A stretch of DNA of 64,000 nt from an uncultured Mucilaginibacter sp. (GCA_913775265.1 CAJYJH010000071.1:50370-114369); one strand, 5' to 3'; shown: positions 8,873-17,869, counted from the first letter of the stretch. The notes: generated by a model from the sequence alone, not told the origin. Translations and numbers: made by a program.

Positions 8873-9838
8873 ATGGAAACCAAACCTAATTTCTGGCAGC
8901 GTATAGGTATACAAGATTGGTTTTTAACCAACGAAAGCCAGCCTGTTGCAAATGAAGCTCCGGCTCTTACGCCCGAAGTGGTCTATAAATATATTGTCGA
9001 AAAATTTCAGGAGTCGATCAGCGAATTGTCGTTTGCCGGTCGGGTAGTTTTTTACCACGAGTTCATCATTAGCTTTAATGCCGACGATTACCGCGAGTTT
9101 AACGATAATAAGCAAGGCATCATTGGCCTGATTGTGCAGGAATGTGTGAAGAAATTTTACGAAATATTGAAAGGTTACCGCGAAGCCGGAAAAACCGTGG
9201 AGCCCTCCGGCTCCAAGTGGGTTTTCCGGGTGGTTACACATCCCGACTATGCACGCGGCGATAAAGGCTTTATCGGAAAATTACTGCCGGATAGCGGTAC
9301 ACCGCAAAAAAAGGAAGAAAACCTCCGCGTCACCTTCATCCCACGGCAAACCGGTATAGCACAAACTTTTGATGTGAACCAGGAAGTACTGAGCGGGTTT
9401 ACTTATTACAGCGATGGCTATTTTGAAATACCATACGAAGAGCAACTGGAGTTTGATGCCAAAGAAGTTGAGGATAGCAAACCGGGGCAGGCCGTAATAG
9501 GCCGCCTGGAAACCATTATTCCCGACAAACAGTTTGCCGGTAAAAAGGTAGAATACCTGATGAAAAGTGAGGAGATTATTGTTACCGGCAAAGAAGAAAC
9601 CCGCGAAGGCGACGAAATATTTAAGATACCATCTGATTGGGTAAGCGTTCCGCACCTGTATATCCGCTTTAATAAGGCTGATGGAAAGTTTTACCTGGCA
9701 TCATTTGGCGAAATGACAACACTAAACGAAAACCTGATACAACGCAGCGACATCAATGCTCCGGTTTGGGTTGAATTACCGGTTAACTCGCGGATGTTGC
9801 TGAATGGTATTATTGGTTTAAACCTTTTCAAAGCTTAA
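8873..9838 (+). CDS. FHA-like protein with FhaA/DUF3662-like N-terminal region
   Basis: Probable phosphothreonine-reading adaptor of the kinase operon. The 321-residue cytosolic protein has no signal peptide. Residues about 30-130 (PEVVYKYIVEKFQESISEL..., VVTHPDY) resemble in layout the N-terminal domain of actinobacterial FhaA. The C-terminal ~95 residues look like a divergent FHA beta-sandwich: the GR position reads GK (239-240), the SxxH phosphopeptide motif reads SVPH (258-261), and a final strand reads LNGIIGLNLF. The missing Arg may weaken phosphothreonine binding. It is followed 3 nt later by a 32-codon mini-ORF and then the phosphatase gene. The FHA call is a motif-level judgement, not a database hit. 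Confidence 0.62.
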   Translation: METKPNFWQRIGIQDWFLTNESQPVANEAPALTPEVVYKYIVEKFQESISELSFAGRVVFYHEFIISFNADDYREFNDNKQGIIGLIVQECVKKFYEILKGYREAGKTVEPSGSKWVFRVVTHPDYARGDKGFIGKLLPDSGTPQKKEENLRVTFIPRQTGIAQTFDVNQEVLSGFTYYSDGYFEIPYEEQLEFDAKEVEDSKPGQAVIGRLETIIPDKQFAGKKVEYLMKSEEIIVTGKEETREGDEIFKIPSDWVSVPHLYIRFNKADGKFYLASFGEMTTLNENLIQRSDINAPVWVELPVNSRMLLNGIIGLNLFKA

Positions 9839-9841
9839 TGT

Positions 9842-9940
9842 ATGTCGCAAATATTATCGGTTAGCTTATTAGTGATGGTAGTTGCTTTGTTGGGCACTCA
9901 TTTTTTTGACATCAAAAATTCAGGAAAACGCAATGGCTGA
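9842..9940 (+). CDS. 32-codon hydrophobic mini-ORF overlapping the phosphatase start
   Basis: ATG at 9842, 3 nt after the FHA-like stop, encodes 32 residues (MSQILSVSLLVMVVALLGTHFF...KRNG) with one clear membrane-spanning stretch at 4-22. It stops at TGA 9938-9940, 8 bp past the phosphatase ATG at 9933. It could be a real one-helix membrane protein, or mainly a translational-coupling device delivering ribosomes to the phosphatase start. I do not recognise homologues; coding status unproven. Confidence 0.42.
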   Translation: MSQILSVSLLVMVVALLGTHFFDIKNSGKRNG

Positions 9941-11390
9941 AAATTATTTTGGACTAACCGATACCGGCAGGGTACGGGACAATAACGAAGATACCTTTGT
10001 TGCCCAACAAACCGCTAACGGATTAATTGTAGCCTGCGTAATTGATGGCGTTGGCGGCTACCACGGCGGCGAAGTAGCAGCCGAAATTGCCCGGGAGGAA
10101 GTGATTGCGCAAATGGATCGTACCCGCGGCGACATCATTTCGGGCATGGCAGCGGCTTTTAAACAAGCCAGCAAAAACATATACCAACGGCGTAAAGAAG
10201 AAAAAGAACTGGAGAGCATGGCCTGCGTTGCTACCCTGGCCGTGGTAGATATTGAAACCAACCAGTTTTACTATGCTCATGTGGGCGACACGCGGTTATA
10301 CCTGCTGCGCGATGGCTCACTGGTTAAAATTACCAAAGATCACTCCTTTGTAGGTTTTTTGGAAGATTCGGGCCGGTTAACGGAAAGCGCCGCCATGAGT
10401 CACCCCAAACGGAATGAAATTAATAAAGCTTTGGGCTTTGATATGGCCATTGCTACCGACGAAAGTTATATTGAAACCGGTCAGTCGCCGTTTTTGCCCG
10501 GCGATACCTTGCTGTTATGCAGCGATGGTCTGACAGATCTAGTAGACAAGGAAGCAATGACCCGGATTGTTACACAAAAAACATCGTTGGAGCAAAAGGC
10601 TGTTGAATTAGTAGAGGCAGCCAATCACGCCGGTGGCAAAGACAACATCACGGTAGTGCTGGTGCAAAACGACAAAACATCGCAAAAAACGGTAGCAAGG
10701 ATGCCGGCAAGCCCGGTTAAAAAAAAAGAGACGGTAAATAAGCCTGATACCATCATCAGCAGAACAACTGAAACTGCGGCTGCACCGCAGGCAGCAATGC
10801 CGGCAGCTGTTGAAGTTAAAAGGAGCAGTAGTTGGACACTGATTTTTGGTTTGCTCAGTTTAATCTTTTTGGGTACAACGGTTTGGCTCTACATGCAATT
10901 GAATGGCAAGCAAAACCAGCAACTACCTCTGTCTGATAACGCTGCAGCTCGGCAACCCGGGGCCATGCAAATCAAATTGCAAGATGCCATCAATTCGGTT
11001 GAAGGGGATACGCTTACGCTGTCCGACACTGCTTACAAAACACCCATACTCATTAGCGATAGTTTGACTATTGATAAAGATACTTTGTACATCAAAACCA
11101 AAGGGAACATTCGCTTACAGCGCGACTCGGCATATAGCGGTCCGGGGCTCATACTTAACCAAACGTGTAAGTGCCTCGTGATTGATGGCTTACAGCTGCA
11201 GGATTTTAACATAGGTATAGCTTTGCAGAATACAGCGTTAGAGTTGCGGGGCGTTCAGTTTATCAATTGCATGCAGCCTGTAAGTAATGCTTACTTATTC
11301 AATAACGACAAACGCATTACTGCTAAAATTCTGCGTGTTAGTTTCCGGGCCGATTCTTTAACTACTGCAAAGCCTAATGGAAACAAATAA
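9933..11390 (+). CDS. PP2C-type Ser/Thr protein phosphatase with membrane helix and periplasmic domain (PstP-like)
   Basis: Metal-dependent phosphatase that should reverse phosphorylation by the two operon kinases. ATG 9933 is preceded by CAGGAAAA, a fair ribosome site; a TTG start at 9882 is less likely. Motifs: RDNNED (15-20), DGVGGYHGGEVA (from 38), HVGDTRLYLLRDGSL, LLCSDGLTD and GGKDNITVVL, i.e. the metal-binding aspartates of PPM phosphatases. A linker with charged and Ala-rich residues leads to one transmembrane helix (about 292-312, WTLIFGLLSLIFLGTTVW). A ~170-residue periplasmic part follows, with short strands and repeated DGLQLQDF/LRGVQFIN-type units suggestive of a beta-helix. The extracytoplasmic domain could sense the wall; that is inference. 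It overlaps the next gene by 14 bp. Confidence 0.92.
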   Translation: MAENYFGLTDTGRVRDNNEDTFVAQQTANGLIVACVIDGVGGYHGGEVAAEIAREEVIAQMDRTRGDIISGMAAAFKQASKNIYQRRKEEKELESMACVATLAVVDIETNQFYYAHVGDTRLYLLRDGSLVKITKDHSFVGFLEDSGRLTESAAMSHPKRNEINKALGFDMAIATDESYIETGQSPFLPGDTLLLCSDGLTDLVDKEAMTRIVTQKTSLEQKAVELVEAANHAGGKDNITVVLVQNDKTSQKTVARMPASPVKKKETVNKPDTIISRTTETAAAPQAAMPAAVEVKRSSSWTLIFGLLSLIFLGTTVWLYMQLNGKQNQQLPLSDNAAARQPGAMQIKLQDAINSVEGDTLTLSDTAYKTPILISDSLTIDKDTLYIKTKGNIRLQRDSAYSGPGLILNQTCKCLVIDGLQLQDFNIGIALQNTALELRGVQFINCMQPVSNAYLFNNDKRITAKILRVSFRADSLTTAKPNGNK

Positions 11391-14300
11391 AGTAGAGGCA
11401 ACAGGCAGGGGTAAGGAACGGATTTTTTTACTGCTCATCACTGTTTTATTAGGCTTGTTATTTTACCGTTTGTACACGGTATTGCAAATGCGTTTTGCCG
11501 ATGTAGACCAACGCCTGACGGATGGTACCATGGTAAACCTCAATGCCAAAAATCCGGCTGCTAACTTTAAAAATTTATTGATTAAAGGATATTATTTTGA
11601 TGACAAACGCGACATCAATTTAATTGAATCTGTAGTAGCGCAAGGCATCAGCACCGGCGAAAAAATTGACAACATTGGGGAGCTGAATAAACGTAAATAC
11701 TATCTCAACGCTGATGAGGCTTTTGCTAAAGGTGGTACTTCGTTTAAAAAGCGCGTATCTGCATCCCGATCCTTATTAGGATACACCGGCGCCGATTCAA
11801 TCCGGTTCAGGCAGGAACAACGTAACCCGCCCAAGTTACCCTCCGAAGTTGATTTGGCATTAGGCAAATACAGCATTGAAGGCAAGATTGTTAATGAAGA
11901 TCAGCCAGTAGGCGGCGTATTAGTGCGCCTGGAAATGATTTTACCGCAAGACAGTATTGTTAATGACGAGGTGGGGGAAGACATCAAAACCACCACCGAA
12001 ACAAGTCGCACTTATAATAAACAATATATTCCCGACAGTGCAGGTAAGCGGCATTTACAGGCATTAACAGCTTACGCGCGTACTAACGCCGACGGCGAGT
12101 TTGAATTTAAAAACCTGCCTACAGAAAAAGCTTTCCGGGTATTGCCGTTGCAGCCCGGCTACCAATTTGGCACTTCGCAAGGTGTACAAAGTCTGGACGG
12201 CGATGAAGAATTTACCTTCCGGCAGCAGCCACACACTATCAGGTTACTTTCAACCCGCGATTTTAACATCCTGAAAAAAGAAAAGTCATTAATTGTACGT
12301 ACGCCACAAGAGTTTAACCGCTGGTTTTTTATCATTGCCGGGTGTTTCTTTGCCAGTTTCTTTATCATCCACCTGGTATTGTCATCAAAATTCAGTAGTG
12401 CCGACCAGTTAATTCTGCCAGTAATCATGACTTTAACTGGCCTGTCGTTTTTGACGTTACTGAGCTTGCAAGACCCTTTGCGGGACCGTTTTCTGGCAAA
12501 AGACACATTAGTATACTTAGGCATTGGTACAATAGTAACTATGGCTATGCTAACGCTCAATTTGCGCCGCTTTACTACTGATTCGGCATTGTACCGTTTG
12601 TTCATTTTTAAAAATACACCAAGCGCAGCCAACGGTTGGCCCTGGGCGGTAATGGCAGCGGGCTTGCTGGCCTTAACCATTTTGTTTGGTACAGGCCCGG
12701 AGGGTAGTGGCGTAAAGGTGAATTTATTTGGCTTTCAGCCAAGCGAGATTGTTAAATACCTGGTGATATTTTTTCTGGCCGGCTTTTTTGCTGCTAACGA
12801 GAAACTGATTAGCGAGTATACTACCTGGACCAAGCGCTGGTCGTTTTTCTATTTCGCACTCGTAGCCATATTGGTAACCTTGATGCTGTTTTTGCTCTTG
12901 GGCGATTTGGGTCCTGCCATGGTGGTATGTTTTACGTTCATTACCCTCTTCTCGTTCTCGCGCGGTGATTTTGGCTTTATGGCCCTGGCCGTTGTGATTT
13001 ATGTGTTGGCCTCATGGCTGTTAAAAAACGTATGGCTTTCGGCATTGGCAACAACAGCAATTATAGCGCTGTTAATGTTTTTCCAGCGCCGCCAGCTCAG
13101 CGAGTCGGCCATTATGGTGTTGGTTATCATGGCTGCGTTTTTAACCATCGATCAAATACCTTACTTAAATAAAATATTCCCGGGTCCGGTTCAACGTTTG
13201 ATTGACCGCAAAGCCATCTGGCAGGATGCCTGGAACAACGAGGTTTACGGTGGCGATCAAGTGGCTAACGGTTTGTGGGCTATGTCGAGCGGTGGTGTAT
13301 CCGGTCAGGGTATCGGCGAGGGTTTTGCCAAAACCATTCCAGAGGCACATACCGACATGATATTGCCATCCATGGGCGAGGAGTTTGGCTGGACAGGCAT
13401 TGTCTGCATATTCGTCTTATTCTTAATCTACCTGCACCGGGCTATTTTAATTGGCCGACGAACGGGAACCCCTTTTCTGTTTTATTTATGTGCCGGTATA
13501 GGGGTGTCTACCTTCGTACAGTTTTTGCTTATTGCCGGTGGATCAACCGGGGCTTTGCCTTTGTCGGGCGTATCCTTACCCTTCCAAAGTTATGGCGGAT
13601 CATCACTGGTAGCCAATATGCTGGCATCCGGTTTTTTGCTGTCGGCCTCTATGGTGCGGGGCACACCGGTACAAATGACTTATATTGCTAAACAGCAAGA
13701 CCGTAACCTGGTACCGGCATTATTAGCCGCTTGTGTGGGTATCATGTTGCTAACCGTTAACGTATCGCGATATTTGTTTAACAATAAAAAATGGGTAGTG
13801 CAACCTGCACTGGTGGCCGATAAAAGCGGTGCCCGTATGTTTAGTTACAACCCGCGCATTGCCATATTAATGAACAGGCTGCAGGCCGGTAATTTGTACG
13901 ACCGTAACGGCGCATTGCTGGCTACCAGTAAGCCCGAAACCATACGCAAGCAACGAAGCAAGCTGATAAGTGCCGGTGCTGGTAATTACAACTTAGATTC
14001 GGCCATGCATAAGCGGCTGGATAGATATTATCCTTTTGAGGAACAAACTTTCTTTTGGACGGGCGATGCCAATACCGGCGTTTTTAACGGCAGCAGTAAC
14101 GGCTACTTTGCCGAGTACGAGCATGCAGCTGAATTGCGAGGTTTTGAATTGCCGACAACTGATTATAATGTAACTGCCAATCGATACCGCGAAGACCGCT
14201 TTTTAGCACGTGGTGTTAAAGAAATGGGCGTGGTTAAAAAGGATTATAAAGCTTTGGCTCCATTGCTACTGGCAGGCATTAATAGTAAAGAAGTAGATGC

Positions 14301-15447
14301 ATTTCGCAATCGCAACCGAAACGTACAGTTAACCATTGATGCAGGCTTGCAAACCAGTATTCAAAAATCACTGGCTACCGATACCTCATTGGCCGATAAC
14401 CGTGTGTCGGTCGTGGTAATGGAAGCGAACACCGGTGATGTGCTTACCTCAGCGGTTTACCCGTTACCGCCTGTGCGCGATTGGGAAAAACTGACCATGA
14501 CCGCCGCTGAACAAAATCAATTAGCCGGTTGGATGACAACCTCCGATTTAGGTTTTACCACAGCAACACAACCCGGCTCCACCGCCAAGGTACTGACAGG
14601 CTTAGCGGCATTTAACAAACTGGGCATGGCTGCGGCCGATGTGAAGTACCCGGTTTATGCCCGCGAGCGCATACGTACCAAAGGGATAGAGCCTGATGAA
14701 ACGGGCATTATTGGTATGGAGCGCGCCATTGTTAAATCCAATAACGTGTACTTTATCAAGCTGGCTAACCAGGAACATCTGGAAAACCAGATGACGGATT
14801 TGTACTTAAAAACTGGAATGTTTTTGCACGGCGTAGGTGGATATTATTACGGGCGTGGTACAGTTGATTCTGTTCAGGAAGCTAAATGGCGCAAGCTTTG
14901 GCAAAAAACAGAGTTCAATACCAAACCGCGTTATGATCCTAACAACATACACCGTACACGCGCCAAAGGTATATCAGGTATGGCTTGGGGACAGGGTGAG
15001 TTAATTGCTACCCCGGCTGCAGTAGCCAGGCTGGTTTCGGGCGTAGCTAATAATGGGGTGATGGTTAATAACCGTTATGTACTTAAGGTAAGCGTCGATG
15101 CCCAGCCGGTTAAGGCCGGCATTAAGCTGGCTAATCAGCCTCAGTATGCCGATTTAATGCGGAGGTACATGATAGAGCAAAGTGCTCCTAAAGCTTACAC
15201 GCTCGGTATCGCAGTGGCTGGTAAAACAGGTACACCCGAACGTATCTGGAAAAAACAGCAGATTAATGACGGCTGGTATACTTTTTTTGCGCCAAAAGGC
15301 AACGGTAGCGGTAACATGGTAGTTTGTATACGCATTGAGGCTACCAAGGGGTCGTCGGACGCGGTGAAACTGGCAGGTAAGCATGTGGTACCTTTTTTGC
15401 TTAAAAAAGGATACATAAAAAGTATTATTCCGCAAACGGCAGAGTAG
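11377..15447 (+). CDS. fused SEDS glycosyltransferase-penicillin-binding transpeptidase (RodA/FtsW-PBP2 fusion)
   Basis: One 1356-residue polypeptide that should both polymerise lipid II glycan strands and crosslink them. Order: transmembrane helix (about 16-36); a periplasmic region whose 165-275 part resembles a carboxypeptidase-regulatory/Cna-B fold (YSIEGKIVNEDQPVGGVLV); SEDS membrane block (about 315-775) with the catalytic-type Asp660 in HTDMILPSMGEE and the signature GVSLPFQSYGGSS; a single helix at 778-798; class B PBP part beginning YDRNGALLA (~840). Transpeptidase motifs are complete: SxxK 1068-1071 (STAK), SxN 1121-1123 (SNN), KTG 1283-1285. RodA and PBP2 are normally separate proteins. 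No frameshift is needed, so the fusion reads as intact. The PBP dimerisation module looks short. Confidence 0.93.
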   Translation: METNKVEATGRGKERIFLLLITVLLGLLFYRLYTVLQMRFADVDQRLTDGTMVNLNAKNPAANFKNLLIKGYYFDDKRDINLIESVVAQGISTGEKIDNIGELNKRKYYLNADEAFAKGGTSFKKRVSASRSLLGYTGADSIRFRQEQRNPPKLPSEVDLALGKYSIEGKIVNEDQPVGGVLVRLEMILPQDSIVNDEVGEDIKTTTETSRTYNKQYIPDSAGKRHLQALTAYARTNADGEFEFKNLPTEKAFRVLPLQPGYQFGTSQGVQSLDGDEEFTFRQQPHTIRLLSTRDFNILKKEKSLIVRTPQEFNRWFFIIAGCFFASFFIIHLVLSSKFSSADQLILPVIMTLTGLSFLTLLSLQDPLRDRFLAKDTLVYLGIGTIVTMAMLTLNLRRFTTDSALYRLFIFKNTPSAANGWPWAVMAAGLLALTILFGTGPEGSGVKVNLFGFQPSEIVKYLVIFFLAGFFAANEKLISEYTTWTKRWSFFYFALVAILVTLMLFLLLGDLGPAMVVCFTFITLFSFSRGDFGFMALAVVIYVLASWLLKNVWLSALATTAIIALLMFFQRRQLSESAIMVLVIMAAFLTIDQIPYLNKIFPGPVQRLIDRKAIWQDAWNNEVYGGDQVANGLWAMSSGGVSGQGIGEGFAKTIPEAHTDMILPSMGEEFGWTGIVCIFVLFLIYLHRAILIGRRTGTPFLFYLCAGIGVSTFVQFLLIAGGSTGALPLSGVSLPFQSYGGSSLVANMLASGFLLSASMVRGTPVQMTYIAKQQDRNLVPALLAACVGIMLLTVNVSRYLFNNKKWVVQPALVADKSGARMFSYNPRIAILMNRLQAGNLYDRNGALLATSKPETIRKQRSKLISAGAGNYNLDSAMHKRLDRYYPFEEQTFFWTGDANTGVFNGSSNGYFAEYEHAAELRGFELPTTDYNVTANRYREDRFLARGVKEMGVVKKDYKALAPLLLAGINSKEVDAFRNRNRNVQLTIDAGLQTSIQKSLATDTSLADNRVSVVVMEANTGDVLTSAVYPLPPVRDWEKLTMTAAEQNQLAGWMTTSDLGFTTATQPGSTAKVLTGLAAFNKLGMAAADVKYPVYARERIRTKGIEPDETGIIGMERAIVKSNNVYFIKLANQEHLENQMTDLYLKTGMFLHGVGGYYYGRGTVDSVQEAKWRKLWQKTEFNTKPRYDPNNIHRTRAKGISGMAWGQGELIATPAAVARLVSGVANNGVMVNNRYVLKVSVDAQPVKAGIKLANQPQYADLMRRYMIEQSAPKAYTLGIAVAGKTGTPERIWKKQQINDGWYTFFAPKGNGSGNMVVCIRIEATKGSSDAVKLAGKHVVPFLLKKGYIKSIIPQTAE

Positions 15448-15510
15448 TAAACGGCCAGCTTTGCAAACTGTTTAAACCTTTTGCTTACATAACAGTATAA
15501 GTTAAAAACT

Positions 15511-16302
15511 ATGTTTAATTTTTTCAAAAGCGGTGCAGCCGAGCGCCCCACTGATGTAAAAGGTGTGCGTTATGCCTTGCTGCAATTTATAAAACAAGAA
15601 TTGCAGAAAGTTGAAGGTGGCGAGGGCGCCAACATTAAAGGTTTGTGCTTATACATTAATGCCAACGCTGCCGAACAGCATATATATGAAACTGCAGTTT
15701 ATGCCGAGCAGCCGGAGGAGTTTAGAGACGAAATACAAAAAATAGCCGACGATTATGCCTTGGCCTTGCCTCCAAACTGGACCATGGATGTGATTTATGA
15801 AGAGGAAGTTCCGGACGAAGCCGTAAGCGCCACTAACGTTGATGCAGCACTTTTTATTAAAACCAGCAGGCATTTTATAAAACAGACTGCCACGGCATAC
15901 ATCACAGTTTTAAGCGGCGAGGCAGAGAAGGCGGAATATGCGATTACGTCTGAGAGTGGTAAAGTTAATATTGGTCGCGATAAAAAGGCACAGGCTGATG
16001 ACGGCTTTTTTCGTACTAACCAAATCGCTTTCCCGTCCGACAGTCAGGATCAAAGCAACCGCTATGTGAGCCGTCAGCATGCCCATATTGAGTGGAATAA
16101 TGATAATTCACATTTTATGATTCATGCTGATGAAGGCGGTGTGCCGCCGCGTAATAAAGTGAAAATTAAAGTGGCAGCAACTGAAGAAATGGTCAAGCTG
16201 CACTCTACCGAGATTGGACATCCTTTAAACGAGGGCGACCAGATAATCATAGGAGAATCAGCCGTTTTACAGTTTAGCAGTAAGCCTTTGGGTAATGAGT
16301 AA
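15511..16302 (+). CDS. FHA domain protein (FhaB-like position)
   Basis: Phosphothreonine-binding adaptor, probably docking on kinase-phosphorylated partners. 263 residues, cytosolic. Residues 1-135 form an unassigned mixed alpha/beta region (VRYALLQFIKQELQKVEGG...). The FHA domain at about 145-260 has the GR pair (155-156, NIGRDK) and the phosphopeptide-binding motif S187-R-Q-H190 (YVSRQHAHIEWN), both intact unlike the 8873 paralogue. It ends NEGDQIIIGESAVLQF as FHA domains do. It overlaps the kinase 2 start by 8 bp (ATGAGTAA), showing tight translational coupling. Confidence 0.88.
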   Translation: MFNFFKSGAAERPTDVKGVRYALLQFIKQELQKVEGGEGANIKGLCLYINANAAEQHIYETAVYAEQPEEFRDEIQKIADDYALALPPNWTMDVIYEEEVPDEAVSATNVDAALFIKTSRHFIKQTATAYITVLSGEAEKAEYAITSESGKVNIGRDKKAQADDGFFRTNQIAFPSDSQDQSNRYVSRQHAHIEWNNDNSHFMIHADEGGVPPRNKVKIKVAATEEMVKLHSTEIGHPLNEGDQIIIGESAVLQFSSKPLGNE

Positions 16303-17731
16303 AGTTTTTACGATAACTGAAGGATTAGAAAACTTAGGCGCTTTACGCACGGGTGGCCAGGGCTCAGTGTATAAGGGCAAAAGGCAGGGTACTTTATATT
16401 CGGCCATCAAACTGCTGCCTACACCCATCGTGAGCGAAAGCGAGGACGATCGCGGTTACCGTAACTTTCAGAACGAGGTAGCTAAACTGCAAAAGGTCAA
16501 CGAGCAGCCCAATCCACATGTAGTTAAGATGCGCAGCTTCGGATTAACGGATAGTGGTTCCTTCCCTTTTATAGAGATGGAGTACATCGAAGGGCCTGAC
16601 CTTTGCGACTTGCTGCAACCACCACATGATCCAGTCTTTAGTTTAAAAGAGCTGATTAAAGTAGCCAATCAGTTAGCTGATGCCCTGGCGCATTGCCACA
16701 AAGTAGGGGTAAAGCATGGCGATATCAAAAGTAACAACGTTAAGTATAATGTCAACACCGGCAACTATGTACTGCTGGACTTTGGTTTGGCTATTTTAAC
16801 AGACGAACAGCGTCGCAGTTCGGTAAGGCATGCCGGGGCCATTGAGTTTATGGCACCTGAGCAGCACGAGGGAGAGATGTTGCCACAAACTGATGTATAT
16901 AGTTACGGCGTTGTTTTATATGAATTACTTACAGGCCAAGTTCCTTTTTTGTTGAATGGCAACGGTGAAACAGCCCGGAACGCAGTGATGTTAGCACACC
17001 TGGAGCAAACAGTGCCCGATCCTATAACCAAACGTATACTGCGGCTACCTGCCGGGTGGGATGAGGAAAAGCGCAAACAGGAGATAACCGTCCCGCAATG
17101 GCTTTTGCAGGTAATAACAAGGTGCCTTGAAAAAGAGCCGGACCGCAGGTATAAAGACGGGATCGAACTTCAGCAAGCCCTTACCGAAGGCAGCCTGATG
17201 GCGGCTGAATCTCATCATTTGGCGGTATCTGCACATATTGATGCCACTGCCCTGCAAGAAGAAAATGAACGCCTGCAAGCTGAACTATTGCAGTACAGAC
17301 AAAAAGAGGAGCAGCATCAAAATCAATTATCCTCATTACAATCGGTAGCTTTGGCCGCAGGTGGGCACTTCAATCCCGAAAAAGGGATATACGAGTCTAA
17401 CAAAGATATTATACACCTGCCTAAGCGCTGGTTTGTTGGATTGGTAGGAGTAGCTGCACTTTTTATTGCGCTGTTTTCATTCTCCTTTTTCTCAAAATCT
17501 AAAACAAACAGTGCCGCAACCGCAGTCACCAAAGTAGATGAGAATTATAAATCCCCATTTATATTTTTAAGTAAGCGTTATCAGGATAGCGTAAAGGCAG
17601 TGTACACTAAACCACCTGTAAAGCAAGCTGCACTTAAGCCAACCGACGAACGATTTGAGCCACCCGGCTGGGCCAAGCACCGCAAAAAGTTTAAAGGCAA
17701 ACATCGCAGAAAGTTTTTAGGTATTTTTTAG
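16295..17731 (+). CDS. Hanks-type Ser/Thr protein kinase 2, near-duplicate of kinase 1
   Basis: 478 residues. The first ~190 residues differ from kinase 1 at only about eleven positions by my count, with the same GGQGSVYKG loop, catalytic Lys39, HGD catalytic loop, DFG and APE. After residue ~310 the two diverge. Here a coiled coil (EENERLQAELLQYRQKEEQ) leads to one membrane helix (about 378-400) and a basic periplasmic tail rich in Lys/Arg/Pro that ends RKKFKGKHRRKF; kinase 1 has an acidic/Thr-rich tail instead. The two tails may read different extracellular cues, an inference. Last gene of the set, with 138 bp to the next CDS. Confidence 0.92.
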   Translation: MSKVFTITEGLENLGALRTGGQGSVYKGKRQGTLYSAIKLLPTPIVSESEDDRGYRNFQNEVAKLQKVNEQPNPHVVKMRSFGLTDSGSFPFIEMEYIEGPDLCDLLQPPHDPVFSLKELIKVANQLADALAHCHKVGVKHGDIKSNNVKYNVNTGNYVLLDFGLAILTDEQRRSSVRHAGAIEFMAPEQHEGEMLPQTDVYSYGVVLYELLTGQVPFLLNGNGETARNAVMLAHLEQTVPDPITKRILRLPAGWDEEKRKQEITVPQWLLQVITRCLEKEPDRRYKDGIELQQALTEGSLMAAESHHLAVSAHIDATALQEENERLQAELLQYRQKEEQHQNQLSSLQSVALAAGGHFNPEKGIYESNKDIIHLPKRWFVGLVGVAALFIALFSFSFFSKSKTNSAATAVTKVDENYKSPFIFLSKRYQDSVKAVYTKPPVKQAALKPTDERFEPPGWAKHRKKFKGKHRRKFLGIF

Positions 17732-17869
17732 TGTAGGTTGTGATGCTTTTGTAATTAGTTAGTGCATAAGGAAACAGAAACTTCTTAACTGTTATGTAAA
17801 AATTAAACCTAAACTGCTATTTTGCAAAAGAACTAAGCAATTAGCACACTTACATCTATACCTAAAAAA

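Noticed and set aside
7331..17731. Recent horizontal island or mobile element around the duplicated kinases
   Set aside because: No transposase, integrase, direct repeats or composition break is visible; duplication alone does not show transfer.
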